Assembly (NCBI RefSeq): GCF_011761565.1
Contig: NZ_JAASRM010000001.1
Coordinates: forward strand, 868,139 to 932,138
DNA: 64,000 nucleotides
Reading direction: 5' to 3'
Source of the DNA: Rhizomicrobium palustre
GTDB lineage: Bacteria > Pseudomonadota > Alphaproteobacteria > Micropepsales > Micropepsaceae
The translations under genes and the position numbers were made by a program. The notes under the pieces were generated by a model. That model was not told where the DNA came from. It did no database searches and worked only from the letters and a program-made list of their open reading frames with translations. This document shows positions 1 through 10,100 of this stretch, one piece after another. The first letter of the stretch is position 1. Each line of letters begins with the position of its first letter.

Positions 1-1785
1 CGTATTGACGATGCGCACGCCGATATTGCCCTTCCAGCGATCGCCGCCGAGATTGGCCATCACGTAGCCAGCCACGTCCTGCTCGCCCACATCGGTGGCA
101 CCCGACCACATATAGCGCGAGGCGCGGCCGTTAATGTCGGCGGCCGATTGTGTATAGCTGCGCCAGCTTTTCTGCGTGCTCAGCACATCCACGATCTTGG
201 CAACATCGCCTTGCGGCACATTGGTCAGCATGCCGGCGATCTTGAAGGCATCGGCGAAATCCGAGGGGTAATTGCTGGTCGAGACCGCATCGCCGGTGTA
301 GCCCGGGCCAGGTCCGTAAGAGACGCCGCCATCCCAGATATCGGATTTGTGGTGATGGTCAGCATAGCGGAAACCCGCCTTCACCGATTGGATCGGACCT
401 GCATCCAGCTTCTGCTCGGCATCGAACTCGAAATAATACTCGCGGTCATAGGCTTTGGAGACCGCGCCCCAGGCCCAGTCATTAGTGAGCGTGCCAGGCT
501 TGGAAAGATCAAGCCCCGTCACCGACACCGCCGCAACACCGCTGGAGAAGTCATAAGAGGCCGGCGCGGGTGCCGTCATGCCTTCCCAGGCTGCTTGCTC
601 CGGTGTGGTGCCAGCACCACGGGTGTAGCCCGCCTTCACCTTGATGGTGAGATCATCGGTCGGGTTATAGGTGACGTCGCCATTGAAGTAATAGGCATCG
701 CTCATCGAATGCGGGCGCATGATGAAGTCCGCCACGATGGGCGAGATGCCAGCCATTTGCGGCAGGCTGGCGGAGACCAGCGTGTTGTTCACGACCTTAT
801 AGCTGCTAGGCACATTGGCGGTGGCGCCGCCAAACTCTTTGGAGCCCCAGAACATGTAGTTGTTGTTCTTATTCGACGCGCCCATATGGGAATAGAAGGC
901 GTCGAAGGTGATTTCGAGGGCATTGCTGGGGCGGAACTGTGCTGCGAAGGAGCCGCCCTGGCGGATGCGTTCCTGTTCGAAATAAGCCGAACCGATCAAG
1001 GTGGGATAATAAACACCGGCGAGATCGGGATGGCTCACCGCCGCCGCATCTGTAGGATCGAATTTCGCATAGCCAAGGAATTCCTGACCGTCGCGGCGGA
1101 TGTTGCGCTGTTCATAGAAACCCTGCAGCATTACGCCGAAAGAATTGGTATCGTTCTTCCAGGCAAGCAGGCCGTTGAATTGCGGCGTGGTATCGCCGCG
1201 CAGCGTGGTGTAGGCGGCTTCCGCACTGACTTCCACAGTGAAGGTCTTATCGAAATCGAGCGGCTTGCGGGTGATGATGTCCACCGCGCCAGCGACACCA
1301 CCTTCCACCAGATCGGCCTGCTGACTCTTATAGACCTTCACGCTGGAGACGATTTCCGCCGGGAAGAGCGAATAAGACACCGAGCGGCCGATATCCTGAT
1401 ACTGATCAAGAATGAACCAGTCGCCGGTGGAGACCGCATGGCCGTTCACCAAGGTCTGGGTGAGGCTGGGGCTGGTGCCGCGAATCGAAACGCGGTCATT
1501 TTCGTCAAAACCGCCCTCGCCCGAGGCCGCAGATACCGTGTTCACGCCCGGCACGCGCTGCAAAGCATCGGCGACGTTCTTATCGGGGAATTTGCCGATA
1601 TCTTCGGCTGAAACCGCATCCACAATGGCGGTGGTATCCCGCTTGATGTCCATGGCGCGCTGCAGCGAGGCGCGCATGCCGGTTACAACCACGGTTTCCA
1701 TGGCTTCCTGGGCAAGCGCCGGAGCCACAAGGCTCGCAAGCGCCAGAACGCTCGCCGAACCCGCAAATACTGCCCGTAACTTCAT
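1..1785 (-). CDS. TonB-dependent receptor, C-terminus cut by window edge
   Basis: Outer membrane receptor that would import a ligand, probably chitin- or N-acetylglucosamine-derived, using TonB energy. I read 595 codons without a stop down to base 1. The start at 1783-1785 has a GAGAGGA ribosome site eight bases upstream. Residues 1-25 form a signal peptide ending ALAQ, followed by a TonB box (ETVVVTGMRASL), a plug domain (GKFPDKNVADALQRVPGV, VSIRGTSPSLTQTLVNG) and the first barrel strands. The short gap between signal peptide and TonB box means there is no STN signalling domain. It is divergent from a GntR regulator, NagB-II and NagA, and the shared operator suggests co-regulation. The substrate is inferred from these neighbours only. 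Confidence 0.93.
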   Translation of the reverse strand, partial: MKLRAVFAGSASVLALASLVAPALAQEAMETVVVTGMRASLQRAMDIKRDTTAIVDAVSAEDIGKFPDKNVADALQRVPGVNTVSAASGEGGFDENDRVSIRGTSPSLTQTLVNGHAVSTGDWFILDQYQDIGRSVSYSLFPAEIVSSVKVYKSQQADLVEGGVAGAVDIITRKPLDFDKTFTVEVSAEAAYTTLRGDTTPQFNGLLAWKNDTNSFGVMLQGFYEQRNIRRDGQEFLGYAKFDPTDAAAVSHPDLAGVYYPTLIGSAYFEQERIRQGGSFAAQFRPSNALEITFDAFYSHMGASNKNNNYMFWGSKEFGGATANVPSSYKVVNNTLVSASLPQMAGISPIVADFIMRPHSMSDAYYFNGDVTYNPTDDLTIKVKAGYTRGAGTTPEQAAWEGMTAPAPASYDFSSGVAAVSVTGLDLSKPGTLTNDWAWGAVSKAYDREYYFEFDAEQKLDAGPIQSVKAGFRYADHHHKSDIWDGGVSYGPGPGYTGDAVSTSNYPSDFADAFKIAGMLTNVPQGDVAKIVDVLSTQKSWRSYTQSAADINGRASRYMWSGATDVGEQDVAGYVMANLGGDRWKGNIGVRIVNT

Positions 1786-1888
1786 GGCTAAAATCCTCTC
1801 TCTTTGGTCGACAGGACGCGCCGAACTGCCCTCCGCCCGCCCCTCACAAAACCGGTTCCAGCCCCTGTCCGAAATCACCGGTTCATAT

Positions 1889-1927
1889 CCAATACAATAC
1901 CATTCTTAAATTGGGCCGCCCTGTCAA
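1889..1927 (-). promoter_or_regulatory. Receptor promoter with GntR-type operator
   Basis: Reading the minus strand, a TTGACA -35 box (1922-1927) is followed 18 bases later by ATGGTATTGTATTGG (1889-1903). This 15-mer matches 13 of 15 positions of the element in front of the GntR gene (2018-2032) and sits where the -10 region should be. A repressor bound there would block the receptor promoter. Binding by the adjacent GntR protein is an inference. Confidence 0.6.
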
Positions 1928-1996
1928 GGCGAAAGTGCGGCAAAAATGTGCACTAAAATTCGTCAGACATGCCTGTTTTCCTGCATCATTTTTGGG

Positions 1997-2036
1997 TTGA
2001 CTTAGGACCGCCACTTTATGGTACTGCATTGGTACT
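1997..2036 (+). promoter_or_regulatory. Promoter and operator of the GntR/nag operon
   Basis: TTGACT (1997-2002) is a good -35 box. The -10 region is covered by ATGGTACTGCATTGG (2018-2032), which continues so that TGGTACT occurs twice as a direct repeat (2019-2025 and 2030-2036, one helical turn apart). The same 15-mer occurs inverted before the divergent receptor. The arrangement suggests autorepression by the GntR protein. Confidence 0.6.
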
Positions 2037-2088
2037 AAGTTTGCTCCCGGATAAACCCGCCAGCACAGACCAATTCACGGAGGGATCA

Positions 2089-2832
2089 GTGCCGTCTCTT
2101 TCGGCGATCATCGGGCGCCTCAATGAGGAGCAAAACCTGCCGCTCTATCAGCAACTTCAGCGAGGGCTTCGGCGTGCCATCGAGATGAAATTGCTCAATC
2201 CGGAAGACGCGCTGCCGCCGGAACGCGATCTCGCTGAGGAGTTCAATGTCTCGCGCATCACCGTGCGCAAGGCACTCGATGGCCTCGTCAGCGAAGGGCT
2301 TTTGATGCGCCGCCAAGGCTCAGGCACCTTCGTCGCGAGCCGGGTGGAGAAGAGTTTTTCCAAGCTTTCGAGCTTCACCGAAGATATGACCTCACGCGGT
2401 AAGACGCCGCGTTCGGTGTGGCTGAGGAAATCCCAAGGCGTGGTCTCGCCGGAAGAAGCCATGTCCACCGGCTTTGCGCCGGGTACGCCGGTCTATCGCT
2501 TCAATCGCTTGCGCTATGCCGACGACACGCCGATGGCGCTGGAATTTTGCACCGTGCCGGCCTTTGCGCTGCCGTCGTTAGAGGCGGTGCAGTCGTCACT
2601 CTATGACGCGCTGGAAAAGGCTGGAAATCGGCCGCGGCGCGCCTTGCAGCGTTTGCGCGCCGTGCTGCTCACGGCGCCTCAGACCGAGCTTCTGCATGGA
2701 AAAGAAGGCGATGCCGGGCTTCTGGTGGAACGCCGCGGCTTTCTGCAGGACGGGCGCACGGTCGAATTCTCGCAATCCTATTATTGCGGCGACACCTATG
2801 ACTTCGTCGCCGAACTGACCACTTCGGAGTAA
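2089..2832 (+). CDS. GntR/HutC-family regulator of amino-sugar use
   Basis: Transcription repressor, 247 residues. The N-terminal winged helix (about residues 15-80) shows LPPERDLAEEFNVSRITVRKAL and RRQGSGTFV; the C-terminal UTRA ligand domain (about 100-240) resembles NagR/YvoA, which senses amino-sugar phosphates. I chose the GTG at 2089 because GGAGGG lies just upstream and the frame upstream of it (open from 1969) would run through the promoter and operator. It is followed after 3 bases by the NagB-II gene and overlaps into an operon with nagA. It probably represses itself and the divergent receptor. The effector (GlcN-6-P or GlcNAc-6-P) is inferred from the family. Confidence 0.85.
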   Translation: MPSLSAIIGRLNEEQNLPLYQQLQRGLRRAIEMKLLNPEDALPPERDLAEEFNVSRITVRKALDGLVSEGLLMRRQGSGTFVASRVEKSFSKLSSFTEDMTSRGKTPRSVWLRKSQGVVSPEEAMSTGFAPGTPVYRFNRLRYADDTPMALEFCTVPAFALPSLEAVQSSLYDALEKAGNRPRRALQRLRAVLLTAPQTELLHGKEGDAGLLVERRGFLQDGRTVEFSQSYYCGDTYDFVAELTTSE

Positions 2833-2835
2833 CGC

Positions 2836-3855
2836 GTGCAGACCTTGATGTTCCGTGAAGCCGCCGAGGCCGCATCTGTGGTGGCAAAGCAGTTTTCCGA
2901 TACGGCGGGCGAGGTTTCCGCATTGGCCGCCAAGCTGAAAGCGATGAAGCCGCGCGCGGTGATCACGCTGGCGCGTGGCAGCTCGGATAATGCGGCGACT
3001 TTTGCGAAATATCTGATCGAGACGCGGCTCGGCATTCTCACCTCTTCCGCTGCGCCGTCGATTTCCTCGGTCTATAGCGCCAAGGCGGATTTGAAAGAGA
3101 CGGTGCTGATCGCGACCTCGCAATCCGGCAAAAGCCCCGACATTGTGACGGCGTTGCAAGCCGCGAAAGAAGCGGGCGCCTTCACCATCGCGCTGGTGAA
3201 CGTGATCGACTCACCTTTGGCCCAAAGCGCCGATATCGCCCTGCCGCTTTGTGCGGGCCCGGAAAAAAGCGTGGCGGCGACAAAGTCGTATTTGGCGACG
3301 GTGGCCGGTATCGCGCGGCTGGTGGCGGCTTGGAGCGAAGATCACGCGCTGGCCACGGCGCTGGATGGCTTGCCGGATTTGCTCGCGAAAGCCTGGGGTT
3401 TGGATTGGAGCGCGGCGGTGGAAAAGCTGCTGCCGGCGAAGAATCTCTATGTGATTGGGCGCGGTGTCGGTTTCGGCGGCGCGCAGGAAGCGGCGCTGAA
3501 ATTCAAGGAAACCTGCGCCATCCATGCAGAGGCCTTCAGTTCGGCGGAAGTGCGCCATGGACCGATGGCGCTGGCAAAAGACGGCTTTCCGGCGCTGGTG
3601 CTGTCACAAAATGACGAAACCCGCGCCGGTATGCTAGAATTGATGGAGGCGCTATCCCAAAGCGGCGCGGAGATTCTTCTGTCCGGCTTTGCCGATCCGC
3701 GCGCAACGGTTCTGCCATCGCTGGAGGCGCATCCTGTGTTGCAGCCCATTCTTTTCCTGCAAAGCTTTTATCGCCTCGCCGAAGCGCTTTCGCGCGCCAA
3801 GGGGCTGAACCCCGATTCGCCGCCGCTGCTGAACAAGGTCACTGAGACGCTATGA
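2836..3855 (+). CDS. nagB-II: SIS-domain glucosamine-6-phosphate deaminase (NagB-II type)
   Basis: Predicted to convert glucosamine-6-phosphate to fructose-6-phosphate and ammonia in the cytoplasm, the step after NagA. The 339-residue protein has two SIS domains: the first with ARGSSDNAATFAKYLIE and TSQSGKSPDIVTAL, the second with GRGVGFGGAQEAALKFKET and a SAEVRHGPMAL motif. This type is unrelated to the classical NagB fold and resembles the isomerase half of GlmS without its glutaminase domain. The GTG start at 2836 lies 3 bases after the regulator; an ATG at 2848 is the alternative. Its stop overlaps the nagA start, consistent with translational coupling. Confidence 0.87.
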   Translation: MQTLMFREAAEAASVVAKQFSDTAGEVSALAAKLKAMKPRAVITLARGSSDNAATFAKYLIETRLGILTSSAAPSISSVYSAKADLKETVLIATSQSGKSPDIVTALQAAKEAGAFTIALVNVIDSPLAQSADIALPLCAGPEKSVAATKSYLATVAGIARLVAAWSEDHALATALDGLPDLLAKAWGLDWSAAVEKLLPAKNLYVIGRGVGFGGAQEAALKFKETCAIHAEAFSSAEVRHGPMALAKDGFPALVLSQNDETRAGMLELMEALSQSGAEILLSGFADPRATVLPSLEAHPVLQPILFLQSFYRLAEALSRAKGLNPDSPPLLNKVTETL

Positions 3856-4988
3856 TCACCGCATTTTCGAACGGGCGCATTGTTGCCGGGGATCGCCTGC
3901 TTACGGGGCAAAGCGTCCTTTGCGAAAATGGCGTGATCACGGCGCTGGTCGCGGATGAAGCTGTGCCGCAGGACGCAAAACGGGTTGATCTTGCGGGCGG
4001 GATTTTGCTGCCGGGCTATCTCGATGTGCAGGTCAATGGCGGCGGTGGCGTGCTGTTCAATACCGCGCCCAACGTGGAAGGACTTGAAGCCATCGCCGAG
4101 GCCCATGCAAAATTCGGCACCACCGGGCTGATGCCCACCATCATTTCCTCCGATCTTGCCACCCTCGCCAATGCTATTGCAGCCGTGGATGCGGCCATCG
4201 CGAAAGGCCTGCCGGGCATTCTGGGCATTCACATCGAAGGCCCGTTCTTAAGCCCCAAGCGGCGCGGCATTCATAACCCGCCCGCCTTTCCCGAACTCAA
4301 CGACGAAGCGGTGGCGGTGCTTTCTTCCTTGAAGCGCGGCAAAACCATGGTGACTTTGGCACCGGATGCAGTGCCGGTTGCGGCGGTGGAAAAGCTGGTG
4401 GCGGCGGGCGTGATCGTGTGCATCGGCCATTCCGACGCCAGCTATGATCAGACTGTTGCCGTGCTGAAAGCGGGCGCACGCGGCTTCACCCACCTCTTCA
4501 ACGCCATGGCCCCGCTGACGACGCGCGAGCCGGGTGTGGTCGGCGCGGCGCTGGACGACCGAAGCGCCTGGTGCGGGATCATCACCGATGGCCATCATGT
4601 CCATCCGGCGACGGCACGCGTGGCCTATGCCTGCCGCGGCGCCGAAAAGCTGATGCTGGTGACCGACGCCATGCCGCCCGTGGGCAGCGACGAGAACAGC
4701 TTCATGTTGCAAGGCCGCTTGATCCGTGCGGAAAATGGCCTCTGCCTCGGGCCGGATGGAACACTCGCCGGAAGCGCCACCGATATGGCGACGGTGGTGG
4801 AGAAAGCCATGGCGATGTTCGGCGAGACCGACGCGGTGAAAGCGGCGAAACTCTCCAGCGGCAACGCGGCGGCCTTCTTAGGCTATAAGGATCGCGGCGT
4901 GATCGCGCCGGGCGCCCGCGCCGATTTCGTGGCTGTCGACGACGCGTTCCGGCTGAAGCAGACCTTTATGGCTGGGGCCAATCTTTAA
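3852..4988 (+). CDS. nagA: N-acetylglucosamine-6-phosphate deacetylase
   Basis: Removes acetate from GlcNAc-6-phosphate to give glucosamine-6-phosphate. The protein has 378 residues, the normal length. Amidohydrolase landmarks are HIEGPFLSP (metal-binding Glu about 129), IGHSDASYDQ (His about 193), FTHLFNAMAPL (His about 214) and VTDAMPPVG (catalytic Asp about 272). The ATG overlaps the preceding stop (ATGA type), so it is the third gene of the GntR-NagB-II-NagA operon. Its 3' end overlaps the convergent pectinesterase gene by 23 bases. No kinase or inner-membrane GlcNAc transporter is in this window; they must lie to the left or elsewhere. Confidence 0.94.
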   Translation: MITAFSNGRIVAGDRLLTGQSVLCENGVITALVADEAVPQDAKRVDLAGGILLPGYLDVQVNGGGGVLFNTAPNVEGLEAIAEAHAKFGTTGLMPTIISSDLATLANAIAAVDAAIAKGLPGILGIHIEGPFLSPKRRGIHNPPAFPELNDEAVAVLSSLKRGKTMVTLAPDAVPVAAVEKLVAAGVIVCIGHSDASYDQTVAVLKAGARGFTHLFNAMAPLTTREPGVVGAALDDRSAWCGIITDGHHVHPATARVAYACRGAEKLMLVTDAMPPVGSDENSFMLQGRLIRAENGLCLGPDGTLAGSATDMATVVEKAMAMFGETDAVKAAKLSSGNAAAFLGYKDRGVIAPGARADFVAVDDAFRLKQTFMAGANL

Positions 4989-6060
4989 AGAGCAGTGCCC
5001 GCACCTCTTGGATTGAGAGCGGCGATTTCCAGCGAATGGCTTGATCGGTATGGCGCGCACCCGGGCCGGTTGATCCGGATTCCGCAAAGCGCGAATCCTC
5101 GGGGCGGAAGATTGCCGTTTTGGTGCCATCCCGTGCCGTGCCCGCCATCACATCCCAATGCTGGGATTTGATGTGCGCATCCATGAAGCAATCGATGAAG
5201 GAGGCGTAGCCCACCGCATTGGGATCGGCATAGCGCCCATCGGGAAAATGCGAGGTGGGATGCCAGGGCCGCGCCAAGGCAATGGTGTTATCTGGAACAC
5301 CGTCATCCCGCGTCAACCGCGAGCGATAGACCACAATACCGATGGCTTGCGAGAGCTGGGTTGAGGGCGCGAGAAGGAAGGACTGGGTTTCGCCTGCGGC
5401 CATCTTGGCGCCGCGCTTGCGGGTGCGCAGCTCGCTATCCTGAATCAGAAGCTGGCCGTTGCCGAAGATGAAATCGACATTGCCCGCGATCAGACTCTTG
5501 TCGATAAAAGCGCGGGCGCCATTGGCAAAGAGGGTGTCCTGATAACCGAGCAAAGCCGCATCACGGATGCTGACGCGATCACTGTGAATGTCGAGCAGCA
5601 ACGCGGCGGCTTGGGAATTCCCGATCTTCTTGGGATCGTTATCGGGCAAGGCATCATTGGAAAGATAATCGAAGGTGTTTTCCACGGTGAGCGCCTCGAC
5701 CTTCACCTCATCCGCATCAATGGTGAGCGTGGCGGAGCCCGGCGTGCCCCAATTGGCGCGGTGATACTTGCCCGCAGTCTGCGCCACCGCGTCGAAATAA
5801 AGCCGCGTGCGGCCGACGCCCTCACCTTTCAGCGTGGTTTTGGGACGGGTGATATTGACCTTCTCATAGAAATCCCCAGCGCCAAGCTTGATCGTGACCC
5901 AGCCAGTCTCGGTGCCCGCCGCGTTGAGTGCTGCTTGAACGGAAGCGTAGCAGTGCTCCACCCCGGTGCAGGATTTCTCCACGCGATAGGCATAGGAGGG
6001 GGCAGCCTCTGCCGTGCCGCAGAAAATCACCAAGGCGAGAAAGAGCGAACGAGAGATCAT
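4966..6060 (-). CDS. Secreted pectinesterase (CE8)
   Basis: Demethylates methyl-esterified homogalacturonan outside the cytoplasm. The 364-residue protein starts with a signal peptide (residues 1-20, ending AEAA) and continues as a right-handed beta-helix. Family motifs are GYQDTLFAN (catalytic Gln/Asp about 174-175), GNVDFIFGNG (nucleophile Asp about 196) and LARPWHP (substrate-binding Arg/Trp). Its ATG overlaps the stop of the upstream esterase gene by 4 bases, so the two are co-translated. With the TonB receptor upstream it suggests surface processing and uptake of pectin fragments. Confidence 0.92.
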   Translation of the reverse strand: MISRSLFLALVIFCGTAEAAPSYAYRVEKSCTGVEHCYASVQAALNAAGTETGWVTIKLGAGDFYEKVNITRPKTTLKGEGVGRTRLYFDAVAQTAGKYHRANWGTPGSATLTIDADEVKVEALTVENTFDYLSNDALPDNDPKKIGNSQAAALLLDIHSDRVSIRDAALLGYQDTLFANGARAFIDKSLIAGNVDFIFGNGQLLIQDSELRTRKRGAKMAAGETQSFLLAPSTQLSQAIGIVVYRSRLTRDDGVPDNTIALARPWHPTSHFPDGRYADPNAVGYASFIDCFMDAHIKSQHWDVMAGTARDGTKTAIFRPEDSRFAESGSTGPGARHTDQAIRWKSPLSIQEVRALLFKDWPQP

Positions 6061-7049
6061 TTGCCGTGTTTCTTCTTTGCGCTGGAGTCGCGAGGAGAGA
6101 GGAAGCTGTCCATCGCCTGAACGATCTGATTGAGATAAGGATCGAACAGCCAGAAGGTGTGCGGCACATGCGTCAATTCCAGATAGGTATTGCGGATGTG
6201 AAGGCGATCCAGATCGGCCATCACCGCTTCGCGCCCGGCGGTGAAACGCGCCATGCCGCTACCGATGATCAGCGTCGGCGGGGATTGCACATCGACATAA
6301 TTGGACGCGCTGGCTTCACGCCATTTTTCGCCTGCCGTTTCATAGGCGCCGCCAAGCCATAGCGCAGCGGGCGATTTCGCCCCTGCCGCGTTTTCGTTCT
6401 TCAGAGCAAGGGGCGTGGTGAAATCGAACAGCCCATCAAGATTGATGAGCGCATTGACCCGCGTATCTTGGCCCGGCGCGCTCTTGAAGAGGCCCTTATC
6501 GGCGGAATAGGCGAGCAAGGCCGCCATCTGGCCGCCAGAGGAACCGCCACTGATGGCAATCTTATCCGGCGCGAAACCAAATTCCTTGGCTTGCGACTTT
6601 GCCCAGACGATCGCGTCATTGAGATCGATCAGCCCTGCGGGATAGCCCGCTTCCGGTGCGAGGCGGTAATCGGGGATCAGCACCACATAGCCACGCTGCG
6701 CCAGAAGATTGGCGATGGCATAGAAATTCGATTTGCGCCCGCTGCGCCATGCCCCACCATGCACAAACAGGACCGCCTGATGGCGCGCCTTTTGGGGCTT
6801 GGGCAAAAACACATCACAATAGAGCGCGCGACCACCAGCCTTCTTATAAAGCCGGTCAGCTAAGATCTTCTGGCCCGTCTGAAGATTCAGTACCGGCAGT
6901 TCGATCTCGGGAAAATCTATTTTATAGGCATTGTAGCGCTGCGCGGTCGTGTAGCTGTCATCGACCGGGATGAGGTCTTGAGCATTCGCCGGAAGCAGCA
7001 AGAACAAGGCTGCCGCAAAAAGACGTTTCATCGCGCACCACTTTCTCAT
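6057..7049 (-). CDS. Secreted alpha/beta-hydrolase esterase, possible pectin deacylase
   Basis: An alpha/beta-hydrolase of the BD-FAE/carboxylesterase type with HGGAW (oxyanion hole), SGGSSGGQMAA (nucleophile Ser) and a C-terminal THVPHTFWLF His region. A signal peptide (MRKWCAMKRLF then a hydrophobic stretch ending PANA) puts it in the periplasm or outside. I chose the ATG at 7049, preceded by GAAGG; the ATG at 7031 is also possible, and the open frame running up to 7190 overlaps the receptor gene and is unlikely. It lies between a TonB receptor and a pectinesterase, so removal of acetyl or feruloyl groups from pectin is a reasonable guess; the true substrate is unknown. Confidence 0.82.
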   Translation of the reverse strand: MRKWCAMKRLFAAALFLLLPANAQDLIPVDDSYTTAQRYNAYKIDFPEIELPVLNLQTGQKILADRLYKKAGGRALYCDVFLPKPQKARHQAVLFVHGGAWRSGRKSNFYAIANLLAQRGYVVLIPDYRLAPEAGYPAGLIDLNDAIVWAKSQAKEFGFAPDKIAISGGSSGGQMAALLAYSADKGLFKSAPGQDTRVNALINLDGLFDFTTPLALKNENAAGAKSPAALWLGGAYETAGEKWREASASNYVDVQSPPTLIIGSGMARFTAGREAVMADLDRLHIRNTYLELTHVPHTFWLFDPYLNQIVQAMDSFLSPRDSSAKKKHGK

Positions 7050-7116
7050 TTTGCCTTCACGCGGGGCCACCCATTCCGGGAGGGGAGGAGCGACCCCGCG
7101 ATCCGGCATTCCGAAA

Positions 7117-7139
7117 GGCCGCGCACCGTCAGCGCGGCC
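7117..7139 (-). terminator. Hairpin after the STN-type TonB receptor gene
   Basis: GGCCGCGC and GCGCGGCC form a perfect 8-base stem with a 7-base loop, 14 bases past the receptor stop. On the minus strand the stem is followed by TTTCGG, a weak T-tract. It may end or attenuate the receptor transcript before the esterase gene, lowering enzyme relative to receptor. Confidence 0.5.
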
Positions 7140-7152
7140 CCTCGGGTAAGGC

Positions 7153-10100
7153 TTAATAGCGATACCGCACACCCAGGAACCATTCAGCACCAGTTTTGCT
7201 GAATTCGCGGGTCGTGTTCATCGTGCCATCGCCCGTGTCGTAGATCCGCTCGAGTTCGTTGGTGATGTTGATGCCCTCGAGGCGGAGGGTCAGATGGTCG
7301 GTGAGGTTATAGAAAGCGGCCAAATCCATGTGGGTCGGGCCGTATTTGTATTCCTGCGCATTGCCGTTACCACCCGGCTCGCTCAGGAGATAGTTGTCGC
7401 GCTTATTGACCGAGAGGCGAACGCCGTAATCACCGGAATCGTAATAGAAGGTGAAGTTATAGGAGTTCGGCGAAAGACCGGTCGAATCCTGCGCGGAGAC
7501 ATAGGTGTAGTTGGAGGCAACACCGAAATTGCTCACCCAACCCGGCAGCGACGGCACCCAATCGGTCAGGAAGGTGAAGGGCTGGTTGAAGATCACCTCA
7601 ACACCCTGAACATGATTGCCGCCTTCGCGATTGACCGGAATGGTGAAGGTATAAGGCACCTTCGCCGGGTCGGCGTTGAAGGAAGGATCATATTGCGGAT
7701 CGGCATACATGGCGGGCCAATAGGCCGGGTCCACCATCTTCTGCACGACCTGCGTGGTCAGTGAGGAGACCATCTCCTTGTTGAACAGGCCGACCGCGAA
7801 GAGGCCGCCCTTGCCCATATACCATTCGACGCTGAGGTCGATATCGTTGGATTCATAAGGCTTCAGATCGGGGTTGCCGATATTGCCCACAGAGCGTGTG
7901 GTGTAGCCGAACGTCGGTCCCGCGATGTTCAACGAGTTCAGACCCGGGCGCGCCATGCTGCGCGCGAAGGCGAAGCGGGCGACGACATCGTCGGTGACAT
8001 CAAGGGCAAGGTTCATCGACGGCAGATAGCTGTCATAGCTGTGGGAAACCGTGACCGGCGTCCCAGCCAGAACCGCGCTCGACTTCACATTGGTCTGGAC
8101 ATAGCGCATGCCGGTATCGGTACGAAGACGCATGCCGCCGATTTCGAACTCATTGGCGATTTCGATGAAGCCCGCCAAGGTGCGCTCATCAACCGTCCAG
8201 CCCTTATCGATGCTGGGCGTGTAGACATTGGTGTAGATGCCATCGCGGTACAGCGCGTCGAAATCCGCTACCGCCCAGGTCCAGAGCTTGGCCCCGCCCG
8301 GCATATCATCGCCAAAGCCCTTGATCGGGAAAGCCTTGGTGTATTTGGACGGATTGAAGGCCGCGCTGTTGCCCTGCCCTTCGGCATAACGCACTTCGCG
8401 GTCGTTGTAATCGAAGCCCGCCTGGATAGTGAGGGTGTCGGTCTTGTAGGTCACGTCCTGCTTGGCCGTGAAGTTCTCTTTGCCGACGTTGTTGTTGCGA
8501 TGCGCACCCGTGATGGCGTCGATGTAGTTGCTGCCCCTATTCGGGTCGTAGCTGCCGTAGCTGACCGCCGGAACATAGGAGTTATTCGTGAAGTCGAAGG
8601 AGAAAGGATGCGGGATGGAGCGGTAATAGGGCCGCAATTCGGTGCGGTTGGCGTTATCCGTGGCAAGACCGATCAAGGATTCGAAGGTGACCTTGTCCGT
8701 CGCGTTCCACTTTGCGTTCATCACATATTGGTTGAACTGCGAGACCGAGGTCTGCAAGCGGCTTTCATACCAAGACGTAACATTGTCAAAGCTGGCGGCC
8801 TGAAGCTGCTTGCCGTTCGGGTCGATGGTGAATGACAGCGGTGTCTGACCGGTAAAATTACCCGCCGGACCATGCGTCAACAACCATTCCATGGAGTTGT
8901 AGTTCTGGCGGTCGTTATCCAGCTCGGAATGTAAGGCATCGAAGCTGATTTCGACGCTCTCCACGGGGCGATATTGCACCGAGGCGGTGAGGCCGAGGCG
9001 CTTCTGCTTATTGCCGAAGAAGTCAGCGCGCGGAAGATTGGGGGAATAGACGCAATTAAGTGCATCCTTGGCACCGCAATAAGTGCTGGGCGTGCCGGTC
9101 ACTTTGGTCTTGGCATCATCCCAGCTATCGCCATTGGCGAAGGGCGAGGTCCAGCGCACGCTGCCCCAGCCTTCCTGATGCACGGTGCGCCGGGAAACCG
9201 CAGCAGAGAGCAGGATACCGAGCTTGTCGTGGAAGAAGGTATCGCTGACCATCACCGTGAGGCGCGGATCGGCGATCCCCGTCATGGTGTTGTAGCCTTC
9301 TTCGGCAGAGATCGAGGCCGCAGTGCCGCTGAAATCGAAGGGCTTGGCCGAGTAAAGATCGACCGTGCCGGCCATACCGCCTTCTTCCATCGAGGCGCGC
9401 TGGGTCTTCTGCACATCCACACGATTGAAGAGTTCGGCCGCAAAGACGTGGAAGTCGAAGGTACGGCCTGCATTCACGGTAACGCCCCCCGAATCCAAAC
9501 CGTCGGAGCTCGCAGGTACTTCCATGCCGTTCAAGGTGGTGCGGGTGAAGTCCGGGCTGAAACCGCGCAGGGTGATGTTGCGCCCTTCGCCGCCTTCACG
9601 CGTCATCGCGACGCCTGGCAGGCGCTGGATGGATTCGGCGAGATTGAGGTCAGGCATTTTGCCGATGTCCTCGGCGACGATGCTTTCCACCTCGTTGACC
9701 GCTTTGCGCTTGATATCGCGCGCTTCCTGCAAGGTGGCACGAAAGCCGGTGACCGTGACGGTCTCCAAGGTTTCGTTATCCTGGGCGTGCGCTGGCGCAC
9801 CGGCAATAATACCCAACACCAGCGCAAGCGCCGAAGTTGAGTTTCTCAGACCGTGTGACATTCCTTCCTGATCCTCTCGTCTGTTTGTTTCCAACGGCGA
9901 GATCATCAAGACCCCATCCGCTGTGCGACTGACGGTTAGGCCAGTCCCCTTCAACATCAGTTCGAGAGCAGCAATGGCTTCGTAATTGCCTTGAACGGCA
10001 GGTGTCACGACACTGCGAAGAAGATCGCCTCGAGCCATGACGGAGACTTCTGCTTGGCGCGCAAGCTCGGGTATCGAGACTCCTGCATTTCCGGCAGGAA

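Noticed and set aside
148..1611. Long plus-strand open frame of 487 codons
   Set aside because: It lies opposite the TonB receptor in the complementary frame and has no protein-like pattern; GC-rich genes often have open antisense frames.
8041..9840. Plus-strand open frames of 264 and 288 codons
   Set aside because: Both are antisense to the STN-type TonB receptor, whose motifs are clear on the other strand.
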